Part shown: piece after piece, positions 25,858 through 34,659 of the stretch
How positions within the stretch are numbered: position 1 is the stretch's first letter
Layout of the letters: the number at the start of each line of letters is the position of its first letter
Assembly: GCA_905233135.1 (NCBI GenBank)
Contig: CAJOCQ010000004.1
Location: forward strand, 81,364-145,363
Origin: an uncultured Selenomonadaceae bacterium
Lineage (GTDB): Bacteria > Bacillota > Negativicutes > Selenomonadales > Selenomonadaceae
Reading direction: 5' to 3'
Length of the DNA stretch: 64,000 nt
The notes under the pieces: generated by a model
Seen by the model: only the letters and a program-made list of their open reading frames with translations
What the model was told of the DNA's origin: nothing
Databases searched by the model: none
Made by a program: the position numbers and the translations under genes

Positions 25858-27477
25858 TTATTTTTTAGTTGCCTGCAAATTTTCAAAATTTTTTAATTCA
25901 GCGGCGGAAAGTTCGCCGACTTCAATATTTTTAATTCCGTAAAATTCGCACAAGCCCTCTTTTGTAACGTTGTTGTCAAAATCTGCAAAAAACACGTGGC
26001 GCAGTGCGCGGTTTCTGATTTCCAGCGGCGGGAATTTTACAACTTCAATTTTCTTTTCGGCGGCGTCCTGAATAATTGCAACGCGCTTGTCATTTTCTTC
26101 GCGCAGGTTTGCAGTTATAAAAATTGCTGAAAGTACAGTAAAACCTGTCAGCACTGCCGCGCCCGTTTTTATAATTTTGCCCGTTTGTCCTTCAAAAAGT
26201 TTTTCTTGAATTTCGGAATTGCGCAGAATTACCAACGCGCCGATTAAAATCATTACCACCGATGAAAAAGTTGCACGCGCGGGAAAAGTCGGTGCGGCTA
26301 TCATTACGAAATTGTTTAGCAGTGCAAGCGCAAATAAAAATTCGCTGTATCGAAAATCTTTTAATTTAAGCCCGCCGCCATTTGTAATTGAACTTCTCAC
26401 GCGCTTAAAAATTATCCACAAAATCAGCGCGTAGATTATAAATTCTTCGGACTTCATTATGAAATTTTCAAAGTGGTCAATAAATTTCGTCGAGGGGTTG
26501 AACAGCGGGAAAATATTTACAATGAAAAAATCTTTGAACGCGCGCGCCAAAAAACTGTCGCAGAAGTACGATAAAATTAAAATCCCCGTAACCGCCAAAA
26601 TTTTTTTGTTGGAAGTTTCGGCGGAAAAATTTTTTTTGTTACTGAACGCGCAAATTAATAAAAGTATCAGCGGCAAAAGAAAAATTAACATTTCGCCGTT
26701 GCCTGCGAATTGGTTGCCGATATGAATCAAAATTCCTTTGCCCGAGCCTTGTTCGTCGTACCGCACAAAATTTCCGGGTGCCGCCAATAAAATTATCAGC
26801 CCCAAAATATTTCCCGCGTTGCCTGCAACCATCCATAGCGGCAATTTATTTTTGCGCCGCCAATAAAAAATTATTCCCGCCGTCAGCAAAGTTACAGTGA
26901 CTGCAAGATTTTCAACACTGCAGCCCGCAATTATCCCCAACAAAAACATTAACGCCGCAAAAATTATCGAGTTGCCGAAATTTTTTCCCGCCAATGTCAA
27001 ATTATACGGCAACAAAAATAACGCCGCAGGTACTGCCGACCACAAATAAACCGTCGAGCCGCTTTTCCAAATTGCAACTTCGCCGAAATGCGGCAAGCAC
27101 AACCACGCCAAAACGCCCGCCGCCGCCAAAATTTTCGGCGCGTCAAAATTTATTTCGCGCCGCGCGTGCAGGTATATCAAAACTATCAACGCGGCGAACA
27201 TCAGCGCGTTGGCAAAGTCGAAGGCGAATTTGCCTAACCATAAAAATAAACTTAAACAAAAAACCGTAAACGCTCTGCCGCCGTGCAAAAAATAATGTCG
27301 CTCCGTAGATTCAATGACATCTTCAAAAGTACTCAAATGTTCGCCCGTTTTCCAGATCATTGAATAATCGAAGTCGTCGCGGTGCAACGGCATTAAATTG
27401 TTTAACTCTAACATTACCGCAAAAATTATCAGCAGTACCAACGCCGAACTTATTTTTTTTGAAAAATTTTCTTGCAT
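25858..27477 (-). CDS. polytopic membrane protein (DUF6056-like)
   Basis: 539 residues with about 10-12 hydrophobic helices. An early loop reads MPLHRDDFDYSMIWKTGEH, where an Asp-Asp motif after the first helix recalls GT-C glycosyltransferases and DUF6056 envelope proteins. A C-terminal soluble tail (about 75 residues) includes a possible sugar- or lipid-acceptor region. Probably acts on an envelope polysaccharide. The assignment rests on topology and the motif only. Confidence 0.6.
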   Translation of the reverse strand: MQENFSKKISSALVLLIIFAVMLELNNLMPLHRDDFDYSMIWKTGEHLSTFEDVIESTERHYFLHGGRAFTVFCLSLFLWLGKFAFDFANALMFAALIVLIYLHARREINFDAPKILAAAGVLAWLCLPHFGEVAIWKSGSTVYLWSAVPAALFLLPYNLTLAGKNFGNSIIFAALMFLLGIIAGCSVENLAVTVTLLTAGIIFYWRRKNKLPLWMVAGNAGNILGLIILLAAPGNFVRYDEQGSGKGILIHIGNQFAGNGEMLIFLLPLILLLICAFSNKKNFSAETSNKKILAVTGILILSYFCDSFLARAFKDFFIVNIFPLFNPSTKFIDHFENFIMKSEEFIIYALILWIIFKRVRSSITNGGGLKLKDFRYSEFLFALALLNNFVMIAAPTFPARATFSSVVMILIGALVILRNSEIQEKLFEGQTGKIIKTGAAVLTGFTVLSAIFITANLREENDKRVAIIQDAAEKKIEVVKFPPLEIRNRALRHVFFADFDNNVTKEGLCEFYGIKNIEVGELSAAELKNFENLQATKK

Positions 27478-27512
27478 AACTCATCCTCTAAAATTTAGTT
27501 TTTATCTCGAAC

Positions 27513-27682
27513 AACGGCATTTCTTTCTTTTTGAAAAAAGAAAGAAACGCCCGGCAAAGAAAGAAAAACTCGCCGCCCGCTAGCGCACCATTGGTTGCAG
27601 AAATTGCAACCGCCCAAGCAGTTCAGCAAAGTAAGACGTGCGCAGACGTGTTAGAAGAGTGCAAAAGCGGGCGGCTTTTTTA
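27513..27682 (+). repeat. interspersed structured repeat, copy E (core type II)
   Basis: Arm nearly identical to copy A (GGCATTTCTTTCTTTTTG and AAAAAAGAAAGAAACGCCCGGC), but the core is different: GCCGCCCGC (27572-27580) pairs with GCGGGCGGC (27667-27675), and an inner GGTTGCAGAAATTGCAACC hairpin replaces the GGCCCC palindrome. The remaining gap to 27854 contains no supported gene. Confidence 0.82.
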
Positions 27683-27854
27683 GTTCGATTAGCGGTGCGC
27701 CCTCAAGTTTGAAAATTTTTAAATTTTTTCTAATACGCCCGTAAACGCCAAAATTTTAATTTTTCTGCAAAGGGTATACTTTTATACTAAAAAGAAGTTG
27801 GAGACAACGTAGCGTTGAAATTTGACGCTTTAAAATCGATATTTGAAGTTGCCG

Positions 27855-28751
27855 CTAAAATTTTTTCTTCAGCGCGGGCGAAATTACCGCAAGCAAAACT
27901 AAAATTATTCCCAATGATTCAATCCAGCCGAAAACCGTACCGAAGACAAAATAACTTAAAACAACAGACGATACAGGCTCCGTCATTTCGACAAGCGCGG
28001 ATTCTTCCGGCGTCAAATATTTCAGCCCTTTGTTGAAAATCCAAAATGCTATTACCGTTCCAAAAATTATTATCCACGCCACATTGAAAATCACGTCGCT
28101 TTCAAAAAACGGCAGCCAGTCAAAATTATCTATCAGCAAAAATGTTACAAGTCCGCCGCCGAACATTCCAACGCTTGTTACAAAGGCGGGGTTAATTTTT
28201 TCTTTGAATAAAACTTTGCCGAAAATCATACTGAAGGCGAAACTTGCGCCGCTAGTCAAGCTCCAAAATACGCACGGCAACGGCACTAAAATTTTTGTCG
28301 TGTCGCCGCCCGTTACCAAAAAAAATACTCCTAATATCGCCAAAATTACCGCCAAAATTTCTATTCGCGCAGGAAATTTTCTGTTGTAGAAAGATTCCCA
28401 AATTACTACCATTGCGGGCGTTGCAGACAAAATTACAGTGGTTGCCGCCGCGCCGCCCGTCGATATTGCTTGGAAGTATGAAAATTGTACCATTACAATT
28501 CCTATCAAGCCGTAAACGAAAAGGTAAAGCCAAAGTTTCGGCTTGCGATTAAGCCGCGCCGCCGACCATTTAAATTTTTTTGTTGCAAGCAACATTACCA
28601 ACATTAAAAATCCCGCGCTGCACATTCTGATATTTGTCAATTCAAGCGGGATTTTTATCGAACGGCTGAAAAAATCTTGCGCCGCTATTCCCGAACTCGC
28701 CCAACATATTCCCGACATTCCAACTAAAACCAATGCCAAATTTCTGCTCAA
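27855..28751 (-). CDS. EamA-family (DMT) transporter
   Basis: 298 residues with ten membrane helices arranged as two EamA repeats of five, each about 130 residues. Typical features: GLIGIVMVQFSYFQAIS in the first repeat and the GTVIAFWIFNKGLKYLTPEESALVEMTEPV block in the second. An efflux or uptake carrier for a small metabolite; the substrate is not predictable. Well separated from its neighbours, with its own promoter. Confidence 0.88.
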   Translation of the reverse strand: MSRNLALVLVGMSGICWASSGIAAQDFFSRSIKIPLELTNIRMCSAGFLMLVMLLATKKFKWSAARLNRKPKLWLYLFVYGLIGIVMVQFSYFQAISTGGAAATTVILSATPAMVVIWESFYNRKFPARIEILAVILAILGVFFLVTGGDTTKILVPLPCVFWSLTSGASFAFSMIFGKVLFKEKINPAFVTSVGMFGGGLVTFLLIDNFDWLPFFESDVIFNVAWIIIFGTVIAFWIFNKGLKYLTPEESALVEMTEPVSSVVLSYFVFGTVFGWIESLGIILVLLAVISPALKKKF

Positions 28752-28785
28752 AAATAATTCCTTCCGTCAATAAATTTTTGCGGTT

Positions 28786-28813
28786 ATTATAACAAAATAG
28801 CTTTGATTGTAAA
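28786..28813 (-). promoter_or_regulatory. sigma-70 promoter for the EamA gene
   Basis: On the minus strand TTTACA, 16-base spacer, TATAAT. The -35 box abuts the T-tract of the terminator of the upstream gene. Confidence 0.6.
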
Positions 28814-28814
28814 A

Positions 28815-28843
28815 TAAAAAAAATCTGCGCCTTGACGCAGATT
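28815..28843 (-). terminator. intrinsic terminator at the end of the tubulin/Hsp70 cassette
   Basis: Minus strand: AATCTGCG pairs with CGCAGATT around a six-base loop, followed by TTTTTTTATTTT. It marks the downstream limit of the large cassette. Confidence 0.85.
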
Positions 28844-28851
28844 AAAATTTT

Positions 28852-30357
28852 TTAGCGTAAACTTTCGCTGGTTTTGCTTGATTGTACATGATTAATTTTC
28901 CAATCCCCGCCACTCTTAACCATTTGCACTTCGCCGACAAAAGTTCTATATAAAGTTCTGCCGCCGTTAGCTCTGTCGCGTGATTCAAGCGTGTATGAAA
29001 ACGTTACGCTGTTGCCGTCGTTTGAAACAATATCTAATTCGGTAATTTCGCTGGAAATTGTATTTCTGTAGCCTTTTTTGAAAGTTTCATAATCGCCCAT
29101 AATTTGCAGGCGGTCGTACGTCATTAAATCATACGCTTGCGAGAAATTGCCGTTGGTAATACTTTGATGATACAACAAGAAAGCGCGCGCGGCTTGTTCA
29201 ACATTCGCGGGGATATTATTTCTTTTTTGTTCAACGGGTTCAGGTTCAATAATTCTAATGCTGATATAATTAACGCGGTTATCAGATTTATTGACGGCGA
29301 AACGCAACAATCCGCTTTCGCCGCGAATTGAATTAAATTTGTATTCATAAAGCGTCAAATCATTCATATCCATATTTGAAGAATCGCTGCCGTATTTATC
29401 AAGCACTTCAAAATAATTTGAGCCGACGCTGAGTCCGCGCGCAGTTTTATATTTCGGACTGCGTGTAACAAAGGCGTGAAGGTAGCCGTTCCTGAAAACA
29501 ACTTCAATATCGCTGTAATAGTAGCGTTCGTAGCCGTCCTCGTTTTTGATAGAATCGGGCGTGCCGAAATAATTCATTGCCGCGTCCAAAGAAATTCCCA
29601 AATCTAAGCCGTTTAAACTAAGTTCGCTTTTTGCGTCAAGGTATTCTTCTCTTTTAGGTTTAGGCGGCGGCGCAGGAGCAGGCGCAGTTGTTTCTTCGGT
29701 GTAACTTTCTTGTTTTGTTGTTGAAGTTTTTTCTGAAGTTGAATTATCTTCGCCCCTGCCTACAATCAAAAATAAAATTACAACTACAAGCCCCGCAATA
29801 ATAAATTTTGAAGTGTTTGAAGTTTGCGGCGCGGGCGTTGAGTTTGAAAAATTTTTCGGCGGCGTTGGCGGCGGATTAACAGGCGGCGGCGAAGGCGGCG
29901 TTATACGCAGTGGAGATGGATTTTTCGGCGGCGAAGGCGGCGTTGCTTTTTTGAAAATTTCTTCAACTGTTTGAGTAGCGGGCGGAGATTCTTCTGCGGC
30001 GTCCATCCAAGCAGGCGCGGCGTCTTCAACTTTTGCAGTTTCTTTGACTTCTTCGACTTCTGCCGGTTCTTTATCCCAATCCAAAACTTTTATAAAAGTA
30101 TCGATAACACTTTTGACGCGGTTTTCTTGCAAGCCTGATTGCGCCAAAATTTCTGTCGCCTTAGAAATTGCTGCTTCGCGGTCGTTATTGCCTGTTGCAA
30201 AAATTTCGCCGATGTTCAACATTAACGCCCGTTTTATAGAATTATATTCGCGCGCTAATTTGCCGGGAACTTGTTCGTCAAGGATTTTTATCAATTCGTC
30301 TCTTCGCGTCAATAAATTTGGGTCTTGAGACAAAATTTTTTTTAGTAATTCTTCCAT
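28852..30357 (-). CDS. membrane protein with cassette N-domain and periplasmic domains
   Basis: 501 residues. Residues 1-95 are the cassette-specific N-domain (MEELLKKILSQDPNLLTRRD), shared with the genes at 31925 and 32823. A Pro-rich linker (about 140-180) and one membrane helix (about 187-202) follow. Then two BamE-like modules (GISLDAAMNYFGTPDS and GLSVGSNYFEVLDKYG), as in the secreted protein at 8194, and an NTF2-like C-terminal domain. The N-domain is thus cytoplasmic and the rest periplasmic. It is last in the cassette, after repeat copy F. Confidence 0.75.
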   Translation of the reverse strand: MEELLKKILSQDPNLLTRRDELIKILDEQVPGKLAREYNSIKRALMLNIGEIFATGNNDREAAISKATEILAQSGLQENRVKSVIDTFIKVLDWDKEPAEVEEVKETAKVEDAAPAWMDAAEESPPATQTVEEIFKKATPPSPPKNPSPLRITPPSPPPVNPPPTPPKNFSNSTPAPQTSNTSKFIIAGLVVVILFLIVGRGEDNSTSEKTSTTKQESYTEETTAPAPAPPPKPKREEYLDAKSELSLNGLDLGISLDAAMNYFGTPDSIKNEDGYERYYYSDIEVVFRNGYLHAFVTRSPKYKTARGLSVGSNYFEVLDKYGSDSSNMDMNDLTLYEYKFNSIRGESGLLRFAVNKSDNRVNYISIRIIEPEPVEQKRNNIPANVEQAARAFLLYHQSITNGNFSQAYDLMTYDRLQIMGDYETFKKGYRNTISSEITELDIVSNDGNSVTFSYTLESRDRANGGRTLYRTFVGEVQMVKSGGDWKINHVQSSKTSESLR

Positions 30358-30428
30358 AAATTAACCGCCTTTAACAAAGGTCAACAATAATTCTCATTTA
30401 TATAAATTCAAATTTTATAATTTACAAG

Positions 30429-30560
30429 TCGGCATTTCTTTCTTTTTGAAAAAAGAAAGAAACGCCTGGCAAAGAAAGAAAAACTTTGGACCGCGAGTAC
30501 CGCCATCACGGCGGTAAATTCGCGGCGGCGCGCGTCCGTGCGCGCCGTGTTGCACCTTCG
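30429..30560 (+). repeat. interspersed structured repeat, copy F (core type III)
   Basis: Same arm as copies A and E, but a third core: CCGCGAGTACCGCC-ATCAC-GGCGGTAAATTCGCGG forms nested stems (ACCGCC/GGCGGT inside CCGCGA/TCGCGG), followed by CGGCGCGC/GCGCGCCG. It lies inside the cassette between the vWA lipoprotein and its downstream partner. Confidence 0.82.
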
Positions 30561-30618
30561 TTCAGCCAACAGAAATTTTTGGTTTTTTAATTTGCAAATC
30601 ATAAAAATTTTTACCCTG

Positions 30619-31911
30619 TCAGCGAAGGTCAACAATAAAATTAATATTCAAGAGCGAAGGGTGCGCGGCGGCAAAAACCGAATCCTTCAACGAGCCGAGC
30701 ACGTGAATTAAATTTACAGTCTTGGAGCCGTCGAAATTTTGCGGTTCAACGTCAACGTTTGCCATATTCCACGCCTTTACCCAATCGGGCAATTTGTAAC
30801 CTTTGGCAGTCGGCGAAAGTGACGCCTGCACAAAATTTACATAGCCGCGCACAAAAGTTTTTTCGGGATTAAGTTTAATTTCAGCCGCGTAACTGTCAGC
30901 CGCGCCTTCAATTTGTTCCAGTTCAATTTTTAAATCGTTTTCGTCTTTGACAAGCCATTCTTGTTCGCTCAAATACAAAACGCGCACATTTTGCGCCAAC
31001 GCCGTCATATCAAGCGGGCAAGCTCCGAGCGGCTGTTTGTAGTCAAAATCAACTTCAAATTTTGCGTCCTTGTTGAAAGTATCCAAGCCAAATTCTTTAA
31101 CGCGCTTATCTGAAATATTTAACCTGTCATCTGAAAAGAAATTTTCTAAATCGTGCACTTGCAGGCGCGAAAAATCGTCCGTCGATTCAGTCAAATTTTC
31201 TGACAGCAATAAATAATTCGTTTCATTGGGCATTGTTTGACGTTCGCGGAATTTATCCATAAATTCGTTAATCGAAACTTCCGAGCCCATAACTATCAAA
31301 TAAAACGGTCTGAAACGTTCGGGGTAATCGTAGGAATTGTAATTAAATTTTGCGGCGTTCAAGCCGACGTCAAAAATTTCGCCGTTGAAAGAATTTTTCA
31401 TACCTATGACGGCAACCGCCAAATGTTTTGAAAAATATTTATCGCGCAGTTTCTGCGTAACGTTGCTCCAATCCGAATCACTTTCAAATAAATCCGTGAT
31501 AATTATCGAAAGGTGCGAAGTGTCAGCCTTTTCAATGACATTATGTACTGCCGTTATCAATTCGCTGTAAGGTTCGGGGGAACTGAATTTTCTGTACTCC
31601 CTGCCCTCCAGCGGCTGAATATTTTCGCCGAAACGATAAAATTTCACTTCGCCCATCGAGCTGCCTATATCGCCCAAAAGGTCGGGCAAAGTTCGATAAA
31701 CATTCCCCGCCGCTAAAGTTGTATAGCCCTTCATTGAATAAGTTGCGTCCCAATAAACATCAATAAAAGTTTTTTCCGGCAATGTTTCAGGCGGGCGTTG
31801 AAAATCAGGCGGAAGTGTAACAACTCCCGCCTCTTCGCCGCAACCGCTTAATAAAAGCGCAAATAAAATCATTGCCGCCGCTGTAAGTTTAAAAATTTTT
31901 TTTTCAATCAT
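30619..31911 (-). CDS. von Willebrand factor A lipoprotein
   Basis: 430 residues. Lipoprotein signal with LLLSGC, so the protein is anchored in a membrane facing the periplasm. The vWA domain (about 50-230) has a MIDAS-like DATYS in VYWDATYSMKGY, and a downstream TDLFESDSD. The C-terminal 180 residues are unrecognised. vWA proteins bind partners through a metal site; here it is in a cassette with a tubulin-like and an Hsp70-like protein. It sits directly after the DUF805 gene. Confidence 0.8.
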   Translation of the reverse strand: MIEKKIFKLTAAAMILFALLLSGCGEEAGVVTLPPDFQRPPETLPEKTFIDVYWDATYSMKGYTTLAAGNVYRTLPDLLGDIGSSMGEVKFYRFGENIQPLEGREYRKFSSPEPYSELITAVHNVIEKADTSHLSIIITDLFESDSDWSNVTQKLRDKYFSKHLAVAVIGMKNSFNGEIFDVGLNAAKFNYNSYDYPERFRPFYLIVMGSEVSINEFMDKFRERQTMPNETNYLLLSENLTESTDDFSRLQVHDLENFFSDDRLNISDKRVKEFGLDTFNKDAKFEVDFDYKQPLGACPLDMTALAQNVRVLYLSEQEWLVKDENDLKIELEQIEGAADSYAAEIKLNPEKTFVRGYVNFVQASLSPTAKGYKLPDWVKAWNMANVDVEPQNFDGSKTVNLIHVLGSLKDSVFAAAHPSLLNINFIVDLR

Positions 31912-31924
31912 AAAAATCGCCTTT

Positions 31925-32818
31925 TTAAGTTAGCGGGTCATGCCCGTATTTGTTATCGCCGTCCGTACCCTTTGCAAATGTCAAATAAAGCCCAAAAACA
32001 ATATCGACGTAGGGAATTAAAAGCAGTAAATTCCACCAGCCGCTTTTATCCAAATCGTGCAGGCGTCTTACCATAAGCATAATATTTCCAATAAAAGTCG
32101 CAATCAGCATAATTGCGCCGACGGGCGCAAATATTCCCGTGCAAATGCTGCCAACAAGATACAACGCCAAAATTTTTAAACTGTTTGTAAAGAATTTCCA
32201 ACGATTGAGCCGCCCTTCGGTGGTAAAAATTTTGTCGAGGTGATTGGGCGGCAAATTTAAATTTGTAAAATTTTGTTGAGAATAACTGCGGCGCGGCGAC
32301 ACAATTTCGACGGGTTCTTCTTCGGGAATTTCTTCAACTTGCTTTTTTTGTTGCATACGCGAAAAAATTTCTTGCGAAGAAATTGCCCTTCCCTGTTCCT
32401 GTTCAATTTCAGTTTCTTTGACAGTTGGTGTTGCAGGAATATTTTTTTCAAGATTAACTGTCGGCGTTGCAGAAATATTTTTTGCAAGGTTGACTTTGGA
32501 GGGCGTTTCTTCAATGAAAACTTCTTGCGGCGCGTTCAAATTTAAAGCGTTGACGAAAATATTAATTACGTCATTAATTCTTGTGTCCTGCATACCTGAT
32601 TCTTTTAAAATCTGCCGCGCCCTGTCTTGCTTTTCCGCGCTTGTCAAATCGTTAAGTAAAAAAATTTCCCCAACGTTCAAAGTTAAAGCTTTTCTGAAAG
32701 CCGCGTAGGTGCGCCGCTGATTGTTGGGGACTTCTTCGTCAAGAATTTTTATCAAGTCATCGCGCCGTGCCAAAATGCTTTTATCTCGGCTCAATATTTC
32801 CTTCAAAAGTTCTTCCAT
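31925..32818 (-). CDS. N-domain plus DUF805 membrane protein
   Basis: 297 residues. The cassette N-domain (MEELLKEILSRDKSILARRD) fills residues 1-95. A long linker contains a repeated motif (ISATPTVNLEKN-type). The C-terminus is DUF805: GRLNRWKFF, several membrane helices and RRLHDLDKSGWWNLL. Only the last 110 residues are in the membrane. It begins 4 bases after the next paralogue, and its first 60 codons are nearly identical in DNA to that gene. Confidence 0.8.
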   Translation of the reverse strand: MEELLKEILSRDKSILARRDDLIKILDEEVPNNQRRTYAAFRKALTLNVGEIFLLNDLTSAEKQDRARQILKESGMQDTRINDVINIFVNALNLNAPQEVFIEETPSKVNLAKNISATPTVNLEKNIPATPTVKETEIEQEQGRAISSQEIFSRMQQKKQVEEIPEEEPVEIVSPRRSYSQQNFTNLNLPPNHLDKIFTTEGRLNRWKFFTNSLKILALYLVGSICTGIFAPVGAIMLIATFIGNIMLMVRRLHDLDKSGWWNLLLLIPYVDIVFGLYLTFAKGTDGDNKYGHDPLT

Positions 32819-32822
32819 ATTA

Positions 32823-33881
32823 TCACCTCAAAATCAGCTTACCCTTTCTGATTAAAGTCCAATTTTTCCCCGAATTGGTAAATTCCGCCGCCTTTTCCAC
32901 CTGAATATTTGAATACTTGCCGCCGCTGAAATTTGAGTCAAAAACATCGCCCATTGCGCGGGCCAGATGATAATTTTTGTTATAGTTTTTGACATTCGGT
33001 ACAACTTTAAAAGTATTGCCTGAAATTGGAATTGCCCAATAATCGCTTGTTTGTGCAGAGTCATTTTCTTCAAAAATTGGTGATAAATCCGGCTGATTTA
33101 TTCGCTCGTTGTAATTGACGCAATTAAAATATCGTACTTTGTACTTTGCAATAAAATCTTTGCGGGCGTTGTTTTTTTCAAAGCCGTCAGTTTTACTTTG
33201 CCAAATATTATAATCCCTTAAAAAATCTTCTCCTGCCGAAATATTTTTTGGCGTGTTAATCGTGTTTGTAGCCCTTTGAGTTCTTGGCGTGTAAACAGTT
33301 TTTGGCGAAGCTGTCATAGTTTTTTCACTTAAATTAATATGAGGATTTGCGGGAGGCGGAGTTTTATTAAAATCATTTGCCAATCTTTCAAAATGCATTT
33401 CCAGTGCGCTATTTTCCAGCTTTAATCTTGTAATTATTTTTTCAAGGTAGGCAATTCTTTTTTTGAGAGTTTCATTTTCGGCAATTTTATTTTCAAGATT
33501 TTTGACGCGCAATAAAATTTTTTCATCAATAAAACAAAGCTTTAAATTTTCTTCAATGGATTTAATTCTGTCTTCGAGAGTATATTTCAACTGCGCGTTC
33601 AACTTAAAAACATTTGCAAAAATATTAATTACTTCGTCAATTTTTGCGTCCTGCATACCTGATTCTTTTAAAATCTGCCGCGCCCTTTCCTGCTTTTCCC
33701 AATCACTAAAATCACTTACCAAAAAAATTTCTCCGACGTTCAAAGTTAAAGCTTTTCTAATTGCCGCGTAAGTGCGCCGCTGATTGTTGGGGACTTCTTC
33801 GTCAAGAATTTTTATCAAGTCATCGCGCCGCGCCAAAATGCTTTTATCTCGGCTCAATATTTCTTTCAAAAGTTCTTCCAT
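32823..33881 (-). CDS. N-domain plus coiled coil plus cassette C-domain
   Basis: 352 residues in three parts: N-domain (1-95), a coiled coil (about 105-170, heptads of Leu, Ile, Glu) and the cassette C-domain (last 130 residues, containing FKVVPNVKNY and VFDSNFSGG). The DNA of the C-domain is close to identical to that of the next gene upstream, indicating recent tandem duplication or gene conversion. No membrane helix. Presumably a cytoplasmic scaffold. Confidence 0.75.
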   Translation of the reverse strand: MEELLKEILSRDKSILARRDDLIKILDEEVPNNQRRTYAAIRKALTLNVGEIFLVSDFSDWEKQERARQILKESGMQDAKIDEVINIFANVFKLNAQLKYTLEDRIKSIEENLKLCFIDEKILLRVKNLENKIAENETLKKRIAYLEKIITRLKLENSALEMHFERLANDFNKTPPPANPHINLSEKTMTASPKTVYTPRTQRATNTINTPKNISAGEDFLRDYNIWQSKTDGFEKNNARKDFIAKYKVRYFNCVNYNERINQPDLSPIFEENDSAQTSDYWAIPISGNTFKVVPNVKNYNKNYHLARAMGDVFDSNFSGGKYSNIQVEKAAEFTNSGKNWTLIRKGKLILR

Positions 33882-33885
33882 ATTA

Positions 33886-34659
33886 TCACCTCAAAATCAG
33901 CTTGCCCTTTCTGATTAAAGTCCAATTTTTCCCCGAATTGGTAAATTCTGCCGCGCGTTCCAAATTGCCCGCGTCAAAATTTGAATCGAAAACTTCGCAC
34001 ATTGCGCGGGCGACGTGATAATTATCGTTGTAGCTTTTGACATTCGGCACAACCTTAAAAATATTCCCCGCCGTTTGAATCGCCCAATAATCGCCGCTTG
34101 CAGAACTTTCTTCAAAAATCGGCGGCAACTTCGGCTGATTCATTCGCTCATTGAAATTGACGCAATTAAAATATCGTACCTTGTACTTTGCAATAAAATC
34201 TTTGCGGGCGTTGTTTTTTTCAAAGCCGTCCGTTTTACTTTGCCAAATATTATAATCCTTTAAAAAATCTTCGCTTGCCGAAATATTTTGCGGCGTGTTA
34301 ATCGTGCTTACATTTTTTTGAGTTCTTGGCGCGTAAACAGGTTTTGGCGAGGCTGTCATAGTTTTTTTACTTAAATTAATATGAGAATTTGCAGGCGGCG
34401 GAGTTTCAATTTGCGCGGAAAATTCTTCAAAACGCGCAGGCTTAATTTCATTCGGCGCGGTAGAAATTCTTGACGGCGTTTTATTAAAATCATTTGCCAA
34501 TCTTTCAAAATGCATTTTCAGTGCGCCATTTTCAATATTTAAGCTTACAATTTTTTCTTCGAGTTCTTTAACTTTTATTTCGAGTTTTTTTACACGTTCC
34601 AAAAGTTTTTGATTAATTACAAGACACTTATTTAATTTTTGTTCCAGTGAATCTTCCAT
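33886..34659 (-). CDS. coiled coil plus cassette C-domain protein
   Basis: 257 residues. It lacks the N-domain of its neighbour and starts directly with a coiled coil (MEDSLEQKLNKCLVINQ), then a short linker, then the C-domain (YWAIQTAGNIFKVVPNV). It overlaps the stop of the next gene upstream by one base. Its relationship to the 32823 gene suggests a copy from which the N-terminus was lost or to which one was added. Confidence 0.75.
   Translation of the reverse strand: MEDSLEQKLNKCLVINQKLLERVKKLEIKVKELEEKIVSLNIENGALKMHFERLANDFNKTPSRISTAPNEIKPARFEEFSAQIETPPPANSHINLSKKTMTASPKPVYAPRTQKNVSTINTPQNISASEDFLKDYNIWQSKTDGFEKNNARKDFIAKYKVRYFNCVNFNERMNQPKLPPIFEESSASGDYWAIQTAGNIFKVVPNVKSYNDNYHVARAMCEVFDSNFDAGNLERAAEFTNSGKNWTLIRKGKLILR

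Noticed and set aside
27815..28036. Plus-strand frame from TTG 27815 with a weak SD
   Set aside because: Most of it is antisense to the EamA gene and it has no recognisable product; only the first 40 bases are intergenic.
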